Below, piece by piece: positions 16,583 to 24,957 of a stretch of 64,000 nt of DNA. Below the pieces are notes generated by a model. The model was not told where the DNA came from and searched no databases. It was given only the letters and a program-made list of their open reading frames with translations. The stretch is from assembly GCA_965223835.1 (NCBI GenBank), contig CBDCXQ010000001.1:4650001-4714000 (forward strand), written 5' to 3'. The first letter of the stretch is position 1, and every line of letters begins with the position of its first letter. This DNA comes from CAVYXZ01 sp965223835 (GTDB lineage Bacteria > Chloroflexota > Anaerolineae > Aggregatilineales > Phototrophicaceae). The position numbers and the translations under genes are program-made.

Positions 16583-18373
16583 ATGTCTGAGCAACCGTAT
16601 GCAGACAGCCAACTTTACCGGATTCGCCATTCCGCCGCGCATGTCATGGCCGAAGCAATGCTGGAACGTTTTCCAGAAGCGAAAATCGCCATCGGCCCGC
16701 CGATTGAAGATGGCTTCTATTATGATTTTGACCTGCCGCATCCCATCACAGAAGACGACCTGAAATGGGTCGAAAAACGGATGCGCAAAATCATCAGCGG
16801 CAACCATGAATTTACGGTACGTGACGTCACCCCCGACGAAGCCCGTGAATTGTTCAAGGATCAGCCCTATAAGCTCGAATTGATTGACGATCTGGTTAAC
16901 GGGCGCGTGGACGAAAACGGCGAACAGATCGCGGAACCAGCCGACACGCTGACAGTCTACACGCAGAATCAGTTTACCGATCTGTGCCGGGGGCCACATG
17001 TCGCCAGCACCATAGCAATCAACCCGAAGGCCATCAACATCACCTTCAAGCCACCCGCTGGAGCCTATTGGCGCGGCGACGAAAATCGCCCACAATTGAC
17101 GCGCATCTATGGCACGGCCTGGGAAACGCCGGAGCAACTGGCGGACTATCTACACCGGCTGGAAGAAGTGAAACGGCGCGATCATCGACGGTTGGGGCCA
17201 GAACTGGACTTGTTCTTCTTTGACCCGTCCGCACCCGGTATGGCCTACTGGTTACCGCGTGGCCTGCACGTGTTCAATAAGCTGCTGGAATACTGGCGCA
17301 CGGCGCACGCACAACTCAACTATCAAGAGGTTGCGACGCCGCTGCTGAACAAACGTGAATTGTACGATACTTCCGGGCATTGGGAACACTACCGCGAGGA
17401 CATGTTCATTTTCGATGAAGATGAACATAACACCTACTGTCTTAAGCCGATGAACTGCCCGAATGCGATGGTCGCGTTCAATTTCAAAACGCGCAGTTAC
17501 CGCGATTTACCATTACGACTGGCCGACGTCAGTGTGCTGCACCGTCATGAACGATCCGGCACGCTGCATGGCCTCATGCGCGTCCAGCGGTTTCAGCAAG
17601 ATGATGCGCACATCTTCGTGACTGAAGATCAGGTTGAAGCTGAGTTTGAGCGCGTGTTCGAATTGATTGACCATTTTTACGGACTCTTCGGCCTGGACTA
17701 TGAGATGAGCCTCAGCACCCGTCCCGAAAGTGTCCTGGGCGACCACGCGCTGTGGGATCAAGCCGAAGCCACGTTGATTCGGATCCTGGATAACCGCTTT
17801 GGAGCGGGTCAGTATGCGATTGAACCCGGCGAAGGCGCGTTTTATGCCCCCAAAGCGGATATACACATGCGTGATGCGCTGGGCCGCCGCTGGCAGACGG
17901 GCACTGTCCAACTGGATTTCCAACTGCCGCGGCAGTTTGGTTGCACGTATAGTGACCGTGCGGGCCGCCAGCAGATACCTGTAGTCGTGCATCGCGCCAT
18001 CTTTGGGTCGCTGGAACGCTTTCTGGGTATCCTGATTGAGCATACCGCCGGGGCCTTGCCATTGTGGTTGGCACCGGAACAAGCCCGCCTGATTCCGATT
18101 ACCCAACAGCATGTTGATTATGCGAATGACGTCTGCGACCAATTTCGCAGTGCGGGAATTCTGGCTGAAGTTGATGACGCGCCCGACCGCATGAACGCCA
18201 AAATCCGCCATGCCCAGCTCTACAAGATTCCCTACATGCTCATCGTCGGCGACCGGGAAATGGCTGCCGGGACGGTCAACACGCGCTTGCAATCCGGCGA
18301 CAACCTGGGCGAGATGGCGGTTGCTGCCGTCATTGAGCGAATGAAAACGGCAATCGCCGAAAAAGCGCTGTAA
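16583..18373 (+). CDS. thrS: Threonyl-tRNA synthetase, paralogue 1
   Basis: 596 residues; starts directly at the editing domain, lacking the N-terminal TGS domain of E. coli ThrRS (642 residues). Editing residues kept: HSAAH (15-19) and CRGPH. Class II core: TSGHWEHY, zinc Cys in LKPMNCPNA, motif 2 HRHERSGTLHGLMRV and QQDDAH, zinc His and motif 3 in VVHRAIFGSLERFLG; anticodon-binding domain from about 490. It charges tRNA-Thr. Residues 1-208 are about 85-88% identical to the next gene, but the catalytic half is only about 40% alike and resembles the common E. coli-type core (APGMAYWLPRG). Confidence 0.93.
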   Translation: MSEQPYADSQLYRIRHSAAHVMAEAMLERFPEAKIAIGPPIEDGFYYDFDLPHPITEDDLKWVEKRMRKIISGNHEFTVRDVTPDEARELFKDQPYKLELIDDLVNGRVDENGEQIAEPADTLTVYTQNQFTDLCRGPHVASTIAINPKAINITFKPPAGAYWRGDENRPQLTRIYGTAWETPEQLADYLHRLEEVKRRDHRRLGPELDLFFFDPSAPGMAYWLPRGLHVFNKLLEYWRTAHAQLNYQEVATPLLNKRELYDTSGHWEHYREDMFIFDEDEHNTYCLKPMNCPNAMVAFNFKTRSYRDLPLRLADVSVLHRHERSGTLHGLMRVQRFQQDDAHIFVTEDQVEAEFERVFELIDHFYGLFGLDYEMSLSTRPESVLGDHALWDQAEATLIRILDNRFGAGQYAIEPGEGAFYAPKADIHMRDALGRRWQTGTVQLDFQLPRQFGCTYSDRAGRQQIPVVVHRAIFGSLERFLGILIEHTAGALPLWLAPEQARLIPITQQHVDYANDVCDQFRSAGILAEVDDAPDRMNAKIRHAQLYKIPYMLIVGDREMAAGTVNTRLQSGDNLGEMAVAAVIERMKTAIAEKAL

Positions 18374-18441
18374 TTAATCGATTCGTTCGCTACAATCGGG
18401 GTCTGCACAATCACACGAGACAGCACTAATACGGGGTAATC

Positions 18442-20250
18442 ATGTCAACCGAACGCTACGAAGACAGCCAACTTTATCGGATTCGCCATTCCGCCGCGCA
18501 CGTCATGGCCGAAGCGATGCTGGAACGCTTTCCTGAAGCCGGGATCGCCATTGGTCCGCCGATTGAGGACGGCTTCTATTATGATTTCGACCTGCCGCGC
18601 CCAATCACCGATGAAGATCTGAAATGGGTCGAAAAACGGATGCGCAAGATTCTCAGCGGCAATCATGCCTTTACCGTGCAGGAAGTCACCCCTGAAGAAG
18701 CCCGTGAACAGTTCAAAGACCAGCCGTATAAGCTGGAATTAATTGACGATCTGGTCAACGGGCGGGTGGACGAAAACGGCGAACAGATCGCGGAACCGGC
18801 GGACACCCTGACGATCTATACGCAGAATAAGTTCACCGACCTGTGCCGGGGGCCACACGTCAACAGCACCAAAGAAATCAATCCGAAGGCAATCAATATC
18901 ACCTTCAAGCCACCCGCCGGGGCCTATTGGCGCGGCGACGAAAACCGCCCGCAATTGACGCGCATCTATGGCACAGCCTGGGAATCGCCGGAGGATTTGC
19001 AAGATTATCTCCACCGGCTGGAAGAAGCCCGCAAACGTGACCATCGGGTGCTGGGTGAACAACTCAACCTGTTCACGATCAGCCAACTGGTAGGCAAAGG
19101 GCTGCCGCTGTGGAAAGCGCGCGGGGCCATCTTACGTGACACGCTGGAACGCTGGCTGCGCCAGATCCAGATCGACAATGGCTACGACCCGGTTATCACG
19201 CCGCACATCGGCAACCTGGACCTGTACAAAACGTCCGGGCATTATCCCTACTATTCTGATAGCCAGTACACGCCGGTTGATGTCGACGATGAACAGTTCT
19301 TGCTCAAGCCGATGAATTGTCCCCATCACTGCGCGATTTACAGCAGCGAGATGCACTCCTATCGGGACCTGCCCATCCGATTGGCAGAGTTCGGCACCGT
19401 CTATCGCTATGAACAGTCCGGTGAATTGCACGGTCTCACACGCGTCCGGGGCTTCACAGTGGATGATGCCCACCTGTACGTGCGGCCTGACCAGCTACTG
19501 GATGAATTTATGGGCGTCGTGAAATTGATTCAGTACGTCTTCAACACGCTTGGCCTGACGGACTTCCGCGCCCGCGTCGGCATTCGTGATGCTGAAAGCG
19601 ATAAGTACGTGGGTTCCGATGAATTGTGGGAAAAAGCCACCGACGCGATTCTAAAAGCCTGTGAGGATTTAGGCCTGCCCCACCATGTCGAAGCAGGTGA
19701 AGCCGCCTTCTATGGTCCCAAGCTGGATTTTATCTTCCGCGATGTGCTCAAGCGTGAATGGCAACTGGGAACGGTTCAGGTGGATTACAATCTGCCCGAA
19801 CGTTTCGAACTGGAATACGTCGCCGAGGATAACTCACGGCAACGCCCGGTCATGATTCATCGAGCGCCGTTTGGCAGCCTGGAACGCTTCATCGGCATCC
19901 TGATTGAGCATTTTGCCGGGTCATTTCCAGTGTGGTTAGCACCCGTGCAGGTGATGCTGATTCCGATTGCTGACCGGCACGAGGAACCGGCCCGCGAGAT
20001 CGCGCAACGGCTGGTTGCCAGCGGCCTCCGGGCGGAGGTGGATGACAGCCGCAATCGCATGAACAACAAGATTCGCCTGGCGCGGGGACAAAACATCCCC
20101 TACATGTTGATTCTGGGTGATCGGGACCTGGAAAACGGCACGGTGAGTGTGCGCCTGCGCGATGACACTGACCTGGGAGCAATGTCAATCGAGGATTTCC
20201 TGCTCATGGCGCAGCGCGTCATTGCTGAGAAGTCACTGGATTTGCAGTAA
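18442..20250 (+). CDS. thrS: Threonyl-tRNA synthetase, paralogue 2
   Basis: 602 residues, also without a TGS domain. Editing motifs HSAAH and CRGPH intact. The core is of a different lineage from paralogue 1: VGKGLPLWKARGAILRDTLE, TSGHYPYYSDSQY, LKPMNCPHH, motif 2 YRYEQSGELHGLTRV with VDDAH, motif 3 MIHRAPFGSLERFIG. All zinc and ATP-binding residues are present. It begins 68 bp after paralogue 1 and ends at a hairpin. Two ThrRS genes in tandem may give stress backup or resistance to a ThrRS inhibitor; neither is shown by the sequence. Confidence 0.93.
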   Translation: MSTERYEDSQLYRIRHSAAHVMAEAMLERFPEAGIAIGPPIEDGFYYDFDLPRPITDEDLKWVEKRMRKILSGNHAFTVQEVTPEEAREQFKDQPYKLELIDDLVNGRVDENGEQIAEPADTLTIYTQNKFTDLCRGPHVNSTKEINPKAINITFKPPAGAYWRGDENRPQLTRIYGTAWESPEDLQDYLHRLEEARKRDHRVLGEQLNLFTISQLVGKGLPLWKARGAILRDTLERWLRQIQIDNGYDPVITPHIGNLDLYKTSGHYPYYSDSQYTPVDVDDEQFLLKPMNCPHHCAIYSSEMHSYRDLPIRLAEFGTVYRYEQSGELHGLTRVRGFTVDDAHLYVRPDQLLDEFMGVVKLIQYVFNTLGLTDFRARVGIRDAESDKYVGSDELWEKATDAILKACEDLGLPHHVEAGEAAFYGPKLDFIFRDVLKREWQLGTVQVDYNLPERFELEYVAEDNSRQRPVMIHRAPFGSLERFIGILIEHFAGSFPVWLAPVQVMLIPIADRHEEPAREIAQRLVASGLRAEVDDSRNRMNNKIRLARGQNIPYMLILGDRDLENGTVSVRLRDDTDLGAMSIEDFLLMAQRVIAEKSLDLQ

Positions 20251-20260
20251 ATTTTATTGT

Positions 20261-20288
20261 CGGGGAAAGTGAGTGTTCACCTTCCCCG
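20261..20288 (+). terminator. Terminator-like hairpin after thrS 2
   Basis: CGGGGAAAGTGA pairs with TCACCTTCCCCG (one mismatch, 3-base loop). It lies between the convergent ThrRS and hypothetical genes; the following sequence is only moderately T-rich. Confidence 0.55.
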
Positions 20289-20297
20289 GTTCATCTT

Positions 20298-21032
20298 CTA
20301 ATCGACCCGATCTGCATTTTTCGAGTAGAGGATATAATTCTCACGCCCGATGATGAAAACTGTATGAAAATCTTTTAGATGAATGATATTGCGTATAAAT
20401 TCTTTATGAACTTGAGAATCGACCATAACAAAATCATTTAGCAACAATAGTATCTTTTGACAGTCTAATTTTTTAAGTTTTTCATATTTCTTGTTTACAC
20501 TATCTTTCAATCGATTACACGACATTCTTGTTACACTGTTTACACTATACATGGGGAGAGAAAAACCTGCCCATCTTAAAGCATTTTCTTTCATAGATGT
20601 TTTAAATATAGAGCAACAAGTTCGGCCATCTACACGAATTGCCGTTAAAGGTAAATCTTCATTAGATTGAGTATCCTGTAAAGCAATTAATAGATGTTCT
20701 TCTAATTTTTCATCGGATATACCAAACCTATTTCTTCTCTCGCTGAAAAAAACCCAATATTCACCTCGTAACACACCGGTCGCTAAAGCATTATCTTCAA
20801 CCCGTTTAACAAAATCTTTGGATGAACCCATATAATATGCTGTAGTTTTCAATCCCGTTGACGTTTGAAATCCTAGCATCATATTTGTCACTTCAACTGC
20901 AAATTCTTTACCGTTAATCGACAAATAATAATCTGGTGGATCCTCACCATCTCGCCAATTTCGGCTTTTTACCTCTTTATCAGATAAAAATTGATCGAAG
21001 GCATTCTTGGCGAATTCCTCGTCCTCGCGCAT
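20298..21032 (-). CDS. Hypothetical protein, possible PD-(D/E)XK nuclease fold
   Basis: 244 residues, clearly more AT-rich than its neighbours, which suggests recent acquisition. Near residue 30 is DPPDYYLSINGKEFAVEVTNM: a PD followed about 16 residues later by E-V-T after a beta strand, as in several restriction-endonuclease-like families where the usual Lys is replaced. A later beta strand (KILLLLNDF) and a C-terminal strand TVFIIGRENYIL follow. No partner methylase or helicase is adjacent. The nuclease assignment is an inference from the motif only. Confidence 0.55.
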   Translation of the reverse strand: MREDEEFAKNAFDQFLSDKEVKSRNWRDGEDPPDYYLSINGKEFAVEVTNMMLGFQTSTGLKTTAYYMGSSKDFVKRVEDNALATGVLRGEYWVFFSERRNRFGISDEKLEEHLLIALQDTQSNEDLPLTAIRVDGRTCCSIFKTSMKENALRWAGFSLPMYSVNSVTRMSCNRLKDSVNKKYEKLKKLDCQKILLLLNDFVMVDSQVHKEFIRNIIHLKDFHTVFIIGRENYILYSKNADRVD

Positions 21033-21164
21033 TGCAATACCATCAGACTAGCTTCTAAATAGAGGAGTATCATATCATAAGAAAGGCGTATAGCATGTTT
21101 AAATGCATTAGAAGTCCAATCAGTTATTTACACGGCACAATTTTTTCAGTGGACAGGTAAAAAC

Positions 21165-21192
21165 TGTCCCTACAAACAGCTTTGTAGGGACA
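21165..21192 (-). terminator. Terminator of the CIA30 gene / palindromic repeat
   Basis: Perfect 12-bp inverted repeat TGTCCCTACAAA / TTTGTAGGGACA with a 4-base loop. On the minus strand it is followed by GTTTTTACC, fitting a terminator about 70 bp after the CIA30 stop. The TAGGGACA core also resembles dispersed repeats of related genomes. Confidence 0.6.
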
Positions 21193-21264
21193 CGCTTCTG
21201 TTCATCTAGGCTAATTGTTTAGCATGATGACAACGGAAATTATCGAGATAACAAGCCACCAGAC

Positions 21265-21855
21265 CTACACATCGGCGTGGACCTCACGATAGACACTGAT
21301 CGTGCCGATTTCGAGGCGGAACGGCCCTTCCTGTTCATCGGAGATGAGGATGCTCATCGAGCGCACCCGTTCCAGGTTTATCGGCGGCGCATTCCTCACT
21401 TGTCGCCCAAAACGGGTCGACCCCAGGTCACTGAAGGGAATACGGATGGTCTCCCAGGTATCGGTTTCGACATCCGCATCCGTCGCAAACGTGAGCCGAT
21501 AACTCAAGCGGCTGTGGACATCGCTTAAGTTAAACGCATAGCGGTGACCATCACCCCGCACCTGAAGTTCGATGCCGGCAAACTGCGACAGGTTCGCCGG
21601 ATTGAAGGTGGCGCGAACCGATGAGAAACCGCCATTGTTCTTAAGCGAAACCTCACCCGCGAAAACGGCATAATCGTTCTCAGTTTCCCACTGCCCCTGT
21701 GATACTCCCCCCATCACGCCATCGTCGACAATAAACCAGAAACGCGCGTGTTCTGGCTGGCTAAAGTCGAAAATCGTAATCAGATCCTGTGTCGCAAAAT
21801 TACCGGTCAGCAACATCATGCTCAAGGTCAAAAACCACATCCTAAACACCCCCAA
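21265..21855 (-). CDS. CIA30-domain (complex I intermediate-associated protein 30-like) exported protein
   Basis: 196 residues. A hydrophobic N-terminus (WFLTLSMMLLTGNFA) looks like a signal peptide or anchor; the start could also be Met6. The rest matches the CIA30 jelly-roll pattern: FDFSQPEHARFWFIVDDGVMGGVSQG, NNGGFSSVRA, LQVRGDGHRYAFNL and WETIRIPFSDL. Bacterial members bind carbohydrate-like ligands or have unknown function; the link to complex I assembly is known only for mitochondrial homologues. Monocistronic. Confidence 0.85.
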   Translation of the reverse strand: MGVFRMWFLTLSMMLLTGNFATQDLITIFDFSQPEHARFWFIVDDGVMGGVSQGQWETENDYAVFAGEVSLKNNGGFSSVRATFNPANLSQFAGIELQVRGDGHRYAFNLSDVHSRLSYRLTFATDADVETDTWETIRIPFSDLGSTRFGRQVRNAPPINLERVRSMSILISDEQEGPFRLEIGTISVYREVHADV

Positions 21856-22031
21856 CTTTGATCGTTAAATTGTATCCGATAATCATAGGCACTGAATGAG
21901 CGTTGCATCAGGAGTTTGTGAAGGGTCTGGCCCTGGACACCCGGCGTACTTGCACTATGGTCAAGCGCAGTCGCAACCGATATAATCACCAACCATAGAT
22001 CACGAAGCGGAATAATCTGGGGGAAGCTCTC

Positions 22032-23111
22032 ATGCCCGAAAATGAATTACAGGCACTCCGTGCGCAGGTGGATGACATCAATTTACAGATCCTCGATCTC
22101 CTGAACCAGCGCGCGCAACTCGCATCTGATATTGGTAAAGTCCAACAACAACTCGGCACCCGCTTTTACGACCCGGAACGTGAAGCCAACATGTTGACCC
22201 AATTGCAACAAGCTAATCAAGGGCCGTTCAGCAATGCCGCGATTAGCGCCCTGTTTAAGGAAATTTTCCGCGCATCGTTGGCGCTCGAAGAATCCGAAGC
22301 CCGTCAGAAAATTCTCGTGCAGCGTAAATCGCCCGATGAAAAGACGGTCATCGTCATGCCGGATGGCACCCAGGTCGGCAACAGCGAATTCACGATCATC
22401 AGCGGCCCCTGTGCTATTGAAAGCTACGAACAGGTTGATGAAGTGGCGGCAGCGCTGGCCGAACGCGGAGTGCGTTTCCTGCGAGGGATGGGCTGGAAAC
22501 CGCGCACATCGCCCTATGATTTCCAGGGGTTGGGTATCGAAGGGTTGAAGATCGCGCGGCAGGTCGCCAACAAATATGGCCTGTACATCGTCAGCGAGAT
22601 CATGGATAAAAGTCTAATCTCGGAGATGTCCGATTATGTGGATGTTTTCTGGGTAGGGGCACGCAATATGTCCAACAGCTTCCTGCTCAAAGCGCTGGGG
22701 CAGGTCCGCCAACCCGTGATCCTCAAACGCAGTTTCGGTGCGAATATTCAGGAATTTTTATACGCAGCCGAATACATCGTCAGCAGCGGCAACCCGAACG
22801 TCATCCTCATGGAACGCGGCATTCGCACCTTTGAAACTTGGACGCGCAACACGCTTGACCTGAGCGCGGTGGCCTTGCTCAAGCAGGAATCACATCTGCC
22901 GGTCGTGGCTGACATTTCCCACTCAGCGGGCCGACGCGACATCGCCATTCCGCTGGCGAAAGCCTCAAAGGCGGTTGGCGCCGATGGCCTGATGTTCGAA
23001 TGCCATCCCAATCCACCGGTTGCCATGAGCGATGCCAAACAGCAATTGAGCATTCCCGAAATGAACGCCCTGCTGGACGCTATCACTGACACAGATAAAG
23101 TGCTGGCATAG
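22032..23111 (+). CDS. aroF: Bifunctional chorismate mutase / DAHP synthase
   Basis: 359 residues. Residues 1-90 are an AroQ-type chorismate mutase (LRAQVDDINLQILDLLNQRAQLASDIG; Arg and Lys of the active site present). Residues 115-350 are a type I-beta DAHP synthase: ISGPCAIES, FLRGMGWKPRTSPYDFQGLG, WVGARNM, LKRSFGA, LMERGIRTFE, VVADISHSAGRR and FECHPNP. It condenses phosphoenolpyruvate with erythrose 4-phosphate, first step of the shikimate pathway; the fused mutase usually serves as a sensor for feedback by chorismate or prephenate. GGGGGAAG precedes the ATG; followed by a terminator. Confidence 0.95.
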   Translation: MPENELQALRAQVDDINLQILDLLNQRAQLASDIGKVQQQLGTRFYDPEREANMLTQLQQANQGPFSNAAISALFKEIFRASLALEESEARQKILVQRKSPDEKTVIVMPDGTQVGNSEFTIISGPCAIESYEQVDEVAAALAERGVRFLRGMGWKPRTSPYDFQGLGIEGLKIARQVANKYGLYIVSEIMDKSLISEMSDYVDVFWVGARNMSNSFLLKALGQVRQPVILKRSFGANIQEFLYAAEYIVSSGNPNVILMERGIRTFETWTRNTLDLSAVALLKQESHLPVVADISHSAGRRDIAIPLAKASKAVGADGLMFECHPNPPVAMSDAKQQLSIPEMNALLDAITDTDKVLA

Positions 23112-23156
23112 CACGCGCCGCTAACGACAGGCAACCACAGGCTGTTGAACCATCAT

Positions 23157-23187
23157 ATAGGGGGAGCCATCCCCCTATAGTTTTTTG
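23157..23187 (+). terminator. Rho-independent terminator of aroF
   Basis: TATAGGGG / CCCCTATA stem with a 7-base loop, followed by GTTTTTTG, 46 bp after the aroF stop. Confidence 0.85.
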
Positions 23188-23315
23188 TGACAAACCTTTG
23201 GTGCCGACACATTCCCCGACATTGATGTTTCAATAATGTAATATAATTCGCCGTAACCTTTTGCTCACCCGGCAGTCGGAATGCTTATGTTCCGTACTAA
23301 AATGAGCAAAAGCCA

Positions 23316-23681
23316 ATGGATAAGACGACGCTGGGTTTTCAGATTGCACAAACGGATACCCGTTTCTGTTTCGATGTTGCCGACATTGATTTCCAACAGG
23401 GTTTAATCATCGGGCGTTCGCATCCTAGCAGCCCGACACGACCTGATATTGACCTGCACGCCTGTGATGCTTATAAGAATGGCGTTTCCCGCCACCATGC
23501 CGCTATTTTCCGCCGTGATATGGTGATGATGCTCATGGATTTGGGCAGCGCCAACGGCACCTGGCTAAACGATCACCGCCTCTTTCCCCAGCAACCGCGC
23601 GTTCTCCAGACTAACGACTCGATTCGCATCGGCCTCATCGAATTATTGGTAACGATCCGGGCTGAGGCTCACCAGGCCTGA
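23316..23681 (+). CDS. FHA-domain protein
   Basis: 121 residues, a single forkhead-associated domain that binds phosphothreonine peptides. Conserved residues: GLIIGRS (about 30), GVSRHHAAIFRR (about 62-72) and DLGSANGTWLND (about 82-92). No second domain. The partner is presumably a Ser/Thr kinase substrate encoded elsewhere. TATAAT at 23242-23247 may be the -10 box, with a weak -35. Confidence 0.88.
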   Translation: MDKTTLGFQIAQTDTRFCFDVADIDFQQGLIIGRSHPSSPTRPDIDLHACDAYKNGVSRHHAAIFRRDMVMMLMDLGSANGTWLNDHRLFPQQPRVLQTNDSIRIGLIELLVTIRAEAHQA

Positions 23682-23736
23682 CGCCGGTTTATCTCCAATT
23701 TTCTACAATAACATGGGTTTCGCTTAAGGGATGATT

Positions 23737-23943
23737 TCATATAGTTAGTTGACCAATACCCCATAAAATAAGACAACAGTTTGAAATAATTTGTGCGAAG
23801 GGGATATGATGCGTGGTCGAGTTCCGAAAGAAATCAAAGAATAGATCATCACCGTATAGATTGCTATCGACCAAGAATAGCAAGAATGCTGCTATAGGGA
23901 CATTCATCAAAATGATAGCTACGCTCAGTGTCAGGGCGAACAA
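23737..23943 (-). CDS. Possible small membrane protein
   Basis: 68 residues from a TTG start, with two hydrophobic stretches (LTLSVAIILMNVPIAAFLLFLV and IISNCCLILWGIG). No ribosome site is seen and the region is AT-rich intergenic DNA, so chance is a fair alternative. Confidence 0.2.
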   Translation of the reverse strand: MFALTLSVAIILMNVPIAAFLLFLVDSNLYGDDLFFDFFRNSTTHHIPFAQIISNCCLILWGIGQLTI

Positions 23944-24011
23944 AGTTTAGCTGATTATAATTAAATATATCGACAGTGAATATTCAGTTAGTGAGGTAAG
24001 CAAGGCAACGT

Positions 24012-24812
24012 ATGAATGAACCAACCTACGAATATCGGGGTTTAATGGCTTCAACCTGGGATTTCTTTCGAGGAGATACAAGCAATTGGGAAGACAAACT
24101 CTTTTACCGAACACTCATCGATCAATACGGACAACCTGTCTTGGATGTTGGTTGTAGCACGGGGCGCTTAATCCTAGATTATATAGAAGACGGACTAGAG
24201 GTTGATGGTGTTGATAATTCGCCAGAAATGTTGGCAATATGTCGCGAAAAAGCACAGAAGCGCAGACTGATGCCGAATTTGTACACTCAATGGATGGAAA
24301 CACTCGATTTGCCACGTCAGTATCAAACGATTATTGTACCATCTAGCTCATTCCAATTAGTCACAGATAGCGCTAAAGCTGCACAGGCAATGGATCGATT
24401 TTTTACTCACATGGAGGCAGGTGCTGCGCTCATTATATCGTTCATGATTAATCAACATCCATCCAACCCAGAAGACAAATCCGATCCAGATGTTTGGAAT
24501 CCCTGGTATCTTTTGAAAGAAAAGATACGGGGGGACGACGGGGCGATCATTAGACGTTGGATACGCGGCAAGTCGGATACACAACTTCAACATACCGAGA
24601 ATCGGTATGAAATAGAAGTCGGCGGTAAAATTGTTACATCAGAAACCATAACACAATCACCTGCTCTACGCTGGTATACACAAAAGCAAGCGCAACAGCT
24701 TTATGAAACGGCAGGTTTTAAAGTCATTCAGATATATAATGGTTTTGAGTTTGAGCCTGCATCAGAGACTGCTCATGTCTTTACGATTCTGGGAGAAAAA
24801 CCCACTCTCTAA
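24012..24812 (+). CDS. Class I SAM-dependent methyltransferase
   Basis: 266 residues. Motif I PVLDVGCSTGRLILDY (about 37-52) binds S-adenosylmethionine; acidic motif II is VDGVDNSPEMLAICREKA; motif III region is YQTIIVPSSSFQLV. The C-terminal part has the extra beta strands typical of small-molecule methyltransferases (methyltransferase domain 25 type). Substrate unknown. Moderately AT-rich. An insertion sequence in a small repeat lies about 100 bp downstream. Confidence 0.85.
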   Translation: MNEPTYEYRGLMASTWDFFRGDTSNWEDKLFYRTLIDQYGQPVLDVGCSTGRLILDYIEDGLEVDGVDNSPEMLAICREKAQKRRLMPNLYTQWMETLDLPRQYQTIIVPSSSFQLVTDSAKAAQAMDRFFTHMEAGAALIISFMINQHPSNPEDKSDPDVWNPWYLLKEKIRGDDGAIIRRWIRGKSDTQLQHTENRYEIEVGGKIVTSETITQSPALRWYTQKQAQQLYETAGFKVIQIYNGFEFEPASETAHVFTILGEKPTL

Positions 24813-24957
24813 AGAACACAAGAAACGTGTTCTGAGGCAGAAAAAGACACGTTTTGGAACATCAGGAGCAATGATTGAAGCAATATGGCAGTGTCTAATT
24901 AAGGAACAAGAGTTAAATACTTGATGTTACGCAGATTTACTCGAGTTTGTACCCAAA

